14,967 nucleotides of DNA from Chitinophagaceae bacterium (GTDB lineage Bacteria; Bacteroidota; Bacteroidia; Chitinophagales; Chitinophagaceae), in assembly GCA_020853515.1 (NCBI GenBank), contig JADYYU010000055.1, positions 1 to 14,967 on the forward strand, written 5' to 3'. A program made the position numbers and the translations under genes. Every line of letters starts with the position of its first letter. Position 1 is the first letter of the stretch. Positions 12,700 through 14,967 of this stretch are shown here, in pieces. The notes beneath the pieces are model-generated. The model was not told the DNA's origin. It worked only from the letters and a program-made list of their open reading frames with translations, and did not search any database.

Positions 12700-14613
12700 T
12701 TACGCTTCACGAATTTCCGCACTTTCCCCGATCACCGTATCCTGATACTTCAGTGAAGGAGAAGAAATAAATGGCCCTAATTGCAGACTTTCCCATTTCT
12801 GATCGATGACCTCAATGGTTCCCTTACTTGAAACGATGGCATTAGGCCAGTCGCGCAGAAAATTATCATGCTGCCGGGTTTTACGAGTGCCGTCTACATA
12901 AATTGTTGAGAACGCCTTATTGGCATCATTATATTTTGTAAACACTGAGGAGTCTCTTTTAGGATCAAAATTATTGCATACCCGCCAAAGACAGCTTGAT
13001 ATATCAGCTACGTCAGAACTGGCGTCTACAATCAGTACCATTTTGACGCCCTGTATCAAACCGCTCTCCTGCAGTTCAACACAAAACTTTTTGATGTGAT
13101 TTGGCTTTGATTTACGAACACTTAGTATGATACACTGTATGTCTTTTGCCGGTAAAGAATCGTTCACACCACAAATCTCGCTGAAAGTTGATTTCAGTTT
13201 ATTTTCATCCAGGCTAAACCTTTCGTTATAAGTTTCTACAGAGATCTCCTCTTCGTGTTTTACCGTACCATCAATACACATTTTACCTCCAAAGCCCATC
13301 TTGCTGCAGCTATGATCAAGCACATCCATTGGCCCCTGACTAAAATAAATATCGGTAGACGGATTCAGATTTTTGAAAACATGTTTTGCCACCTGTTCAT
13401 AATTATTCAGGTCCGCCTTTTCATCTACGATGGCCAGTATTTTATTAAACATCATCTGGCCCGCACCCCACATGGCATTCATTACTTTTTGGGCTTGCCC
13501 GCCAAATGATTTTTCAATTTTTGCCAGCACCAGATTATGAAATACCCCTTCTACAGGCATATTCATATCCATTATTTCCGGTACCATGGTCATTTTGATC
13601 GGCGCCAGAAATATTCTCTCGGTTGCCTTCCCGATCCAGGCATCTTCCTGTGGTGGTATCCCCACGATCGTTGAAGGATAAACCGCATTTTTACGATGGG
13701 TAATGCAGGTGACATGAAAAACAGGATAGAGGTCGGGCAGTGAATAAAAGCCTGTATGATCGCCAAAAGGTCCTTCAATACGCAAGTCTTCATGGACATC
13801 TATATAACCTTCAATCACAAAATCTGCGTCAGCAGGCACTTCCAACTCAGGCTGAGTGATACAACGTACCAGTTCAACCTTCTTTTTGCGTAAAAAACCA
13901 GCCAGCATATACTCGTCTACATTTTCAGGCAAAGGAGCAGTAGCGGCGTACGTGTACACCGGATCACCACCCAGCGTGACGGCCACCGGCATGCGCTTAC
14001 CCAACTTTTTATATTCATTAAAATGCTTTGCACTCACTTTATGCTTGTGCCAATGCATACCCGTTGTTTTTTCATCATAGATCTGCATGCGGTACATACC
14101 CACATTGCGGATGCCATTGTGCGGATCTTTGGTATGTATAACAGGTAAGGTAATAAACTTTCCGCCATCAAAAGGCCAGCAAAACATCACCGGCAACTTA
14201 TTCAGGTCAGGATTCAGATCGATCACCTGCTGACAATCTCCCTTGCCGCTTTTTACCTTTGGCATCCAACTGGCAAACTGCGATAATTTTGGCAGCATGG
14301 CCAGCTTATCCAGAATATTCTCTTTAGGCTTGGTCAGCATTTTAAACAATGCTTCAATTTCCCTCATAATATCGTCCAGATGGGCTACACCCAAGGCCAG
14401 ACACATTCTCTTTTCACTACCCATAGTATTGATCAGCAGTGGAAATTCAGTGCCGGTATTTTCAAATAACAACGCCTTATTATGATGCGATTTAGAGACC
14501 CGGTCTACCACTTCTGTAATTTCCAGATGCGGATCTACAAACTCTTTAATGCGTACAAGTTCATTGTTTTGTTCAAGGATATCGATAAAGGATTGCAGAT
14601 TTTTATAAGCCAT
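12700..14613 (-). CDS. UbiD-family prenylated-FMN decarboxylase
   Basis: A 637-aa soluble enzyme of the UbiD family, which decarboxylates aromatic or unsaturated acids using prenylated FMN made by a UbiX-type enzyme not in this window. The active-site set is complete: N170 and R175 (RNVGMYRMQ), E268 (FVIEGYIDVHE), and E280 and D285 in EGPFGDHTGFYS, with the five-residue spacing known for the catalytic pair in fungal Fdc1. Other family motifs are GGDPVYTYAATAPLP (about 215-229) and the late CRVWRLCSS-like region. It is longer than E. coli UbiD (about 500 aa), as usual for the Bacteroidota form, which may serve menaquinone synthesis; this assignment is inference. I use ATG 14613 (MAYKNLQSFIDIL) instead of 14628, since TACTTTTG ends four bases before it. 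It converges with the TMTC-like gene. Confidence 0.93.
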   Translation of the reverse strand: MAYKNLQSFIDILEQNNELVRIKEFVDPHLEITEVVDRVSKSHHNKALLFENTGTEFPLLINTMGSEKRMCLALGVAHLDDIMREIEALFKMLTKPKENILDKLAMLPKLSQFASWMPKVKSGKGDCQQVIDLNPDLNKLPVMFCWPFDGGKFITLPVIHTKDPHNGIRNVGMYRMQIYDEKTTGMHWHKHKVSAKHFNEYKKLGKRMPVAVTLGGDPVYTYAATAPLPENVDEYMLAGFLRKKKVELVRCITQPELEVPADADFVIEGYIDVHEDLRIEGPFGDHTGFYSLPDLYPVFHVTCITHRKNAVYPSTIVGIPPQEDAWIGKATERIFLAPIKMTMVPEIMDMNMPVEGVFHNLVLAKIEKSFGGQAQKVMNAMWGAGQMMFNKILAIVDEKADLNNYEQVAKHVFKNLNPSTDIYFSQGPMDVLDHSCSKMGFGGKMCIDGTVKHEEEISVETYNERFSLDENKLKSTFSEICGVNDSLPAKDIQCIILSVRKSKPNHIKKFCVELQESGLIQGVKMVLIVDASSDVADISSCLWRVCNNFDPKRDSSVFTKYNDANKAFSTIYVDGTRKTRQHDNFLRDWPNAIVSSKGTIEVIDQKWESLQLGPFISSPSLKYQDTVIGESAEIREA

Positions 14614-14617
14614 GCAG

Positions 14618-14625
14618 CAAAAGTA
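14618..14625 (-). promoter_or_regulatory. Predicted -7 box of the UbiD gene (leaderless start)
   Basis: TACTTTTG on the minus strand ends four bases (CTGC) before ATG 14613, the same spacing as at the SCO gene. Transcription would start at or next to the A of the ATG. The longer in-frame start at 14628 would lie upstream of the transcript and is therefore unlikely. Confidence 0.6.
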
Positions 14626-14672
14626 CAACCCAAATAGAATACACCATTTAACGAATATTGATGCTGTATAAA

Positions 14673-14730
14673 TATACCCGTTGGGTTATAAAATTGGGAA
14701 TCTAAGCGAAATTGCCCTACAAAGGGTATA
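14673..14730. promoter_or_regulatory. Candidate HipB operator region
   Basis: TATACCC (14673-14679) and GGGTATA (14724-14730) are exact reverse complements 44 bases apart. Each also belongs to a short local inverted repeat: ACCC-GTT-GGGT (14676-14686) and CCCT-ACAA-AGGG (14715-14726). Known E. coli HipB operators have the form TATCC-N8-GGATA, similar in edges but not identical. Location between ubiD and hipB suits autorepression; binding is inferred. Confidence 0.35.
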
Positions 14731-14749
14731 TTTTTTTGATAAAATTGTA

Positions 14750-14757
14750 TAATTTTG
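14750..14757 (+). promoter_or_regulatory. Predicted -7 box of the hipB gene
   Basis: TAATTTTG fits TAnnTTTG and lies 38 bases before the hipB ATG at 14796, directly after the candidate operator repeats. The initiation point would be near 14762. Confidence 0.45.
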
Positions 14758-14770
14758 AAAGCAGAAAACA

Positions 14771-14803
14771 ATGCCATACTATTCAGAAAGTAATTATGAT
14801 TAA
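14771..14803 (+). CDS. Possible 10-codon upstream ORF overlapping the hipB start
   Basis: ATG 14771 opens MPYYSESNYD and stops at TAA 14801-14803, six bases inside the hipB coding frame. It is the first ATG after the predicted transcription start, so translation of it could couple to or compete with hipB initiation. Without comparison to relatives this is only a suggestion. Confidence 0.2.
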   Translation: MPYYSESNYD

Positions 14804-14967
14804 AAATAAGGACAATAATTTAGCCGAATTTGTCAAAAACAGAAGAAAATCAATTCAGTTGACACAAATCGAACTGGCTGAAAAGGCAGGGGTCGGATTG
14901 CGGTTTATCAGAGATCTGGAGCAGGGCAAACTAAGTATGCGTACGGATAAAATAAATGATGTATTAC
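14796..14967 (+). CDS. hipB: HipB-type helix-turn-helix antitoxin/repressor, 3'-truncated
   Basis: The first 57 codons of an XRE-type helix-turn-helix protein run off the window end. The visible part reads LAEFVKNRRKSIQLTQIELAEKAGVGLRFIRDLEQGKLSMRTDKINDVL, where residues 22-41 (TQIELAEKAGVGLRFIRDLE) form the recognition unit. The GVGLRFIRDLEQGK-x-x-x-R-x-DKxNxVL pattern is the hallmark of the HipB/y4mF subfamily, as opposed to general XRE repressors. In such modules HipB binds its operator, represses the operon and neutralises the serine/threonine kinase toxin HipA, whose gene normally follows directly; here it would lie outside the window. ATG 14796 is the only sensible start, and a -7 box and inverted repeats precede it. 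Divergent from ubiD. Confidence 0.85.
   Translation, partial: MIKNKDNNLAEFVKNRRKSIQLTQIELAEKAGVGLRFIRDLEQGKLSMRTDKINDVL

Noticed and set aside
14535..14777. 80-codon minus-strand frame over the ubiD start and hipB control region
   Set aside because: It is out of frame with ubiD and crosses both promoters; it is a chance frame.
1..14967. CRISPR array, tRNA, rRNA, insertion sequence or prophage
   Set aside because: No spaced direct repeats, cloverleaf, rRNA-like stretch, transposase or terminal inverted repeats were seen by eye; a tool-based scan was not possible.

Overview
The window looks like ordinary chromosome from a member of the Bacteroidota, most likely a Chitinophagales/Sphingobacteriales-type lineage. 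Four things point there: a secreted protein with a type IX secretion (T9SS) C-terminal sorting tail, several Bacteroidota-type families (DUF4294, a degenerate arginase-fold protein, a YbiT-like ABC-F protein), start codons with A-rich upstream sequence and almost no Shine-Dalgarno motifs, and repeated TAnnTTTG promoter elements (the Bacteroidota -7 box) close to gene starts. Assignment below phylum is inference.

Layout. 1-476: a 5'-truncated gene of unknown function. 579-2758 (+): a respiratory/redox set of a SCO1/SenC copper chaperone-like thioredoxin, a DUF420 membrane protein carrying an EF-hand-like loop, and a ferredoxin reductase-like flavoprotein. 2795-4548 (+): a T9SS-exported repeat protein overlapping by one base a small antibiotic-biosynthesis-monooxygenase-fold protein. 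4576-6948 (-): a DUF4294 protein, two lipoproteins and an unrecognised 144-aa protein. 7126-8751 (-): an ABC-F ATPase whose second P-loop is destroyed. 8752-9140: a 389-base gap with divergent promoters, a strong minus-strand terminator and a possible small transcript. 9141-12636 (+): an arginase-fold protein with altered metal ligands, a small lipoprotein, and a TMTC-like membrane protein with TPRs. 12700-14613 (-): a UbiD-family decarboxylase. 14796-end (+): the start of a HipB-type antitoxin/repressor, presumably followed by hipA outside the window.

Most genes are housekeeping or cell-envelope genes, and I see no phage, insertion sequence, CRISPR array or large novel multi-gene system. The best leads are the unexplained minus-strand promoter/terminator pair at 8849-8987, predicted leaderless starts at the SCO and ubiD genes, the loss of catalytic residues in the arginase-fold and ABC-F proteins, the EF-hand insert in DUF420, several near-perfect inverted repeats at gene starts, and the hipB control region with a tiny upstream ORF.
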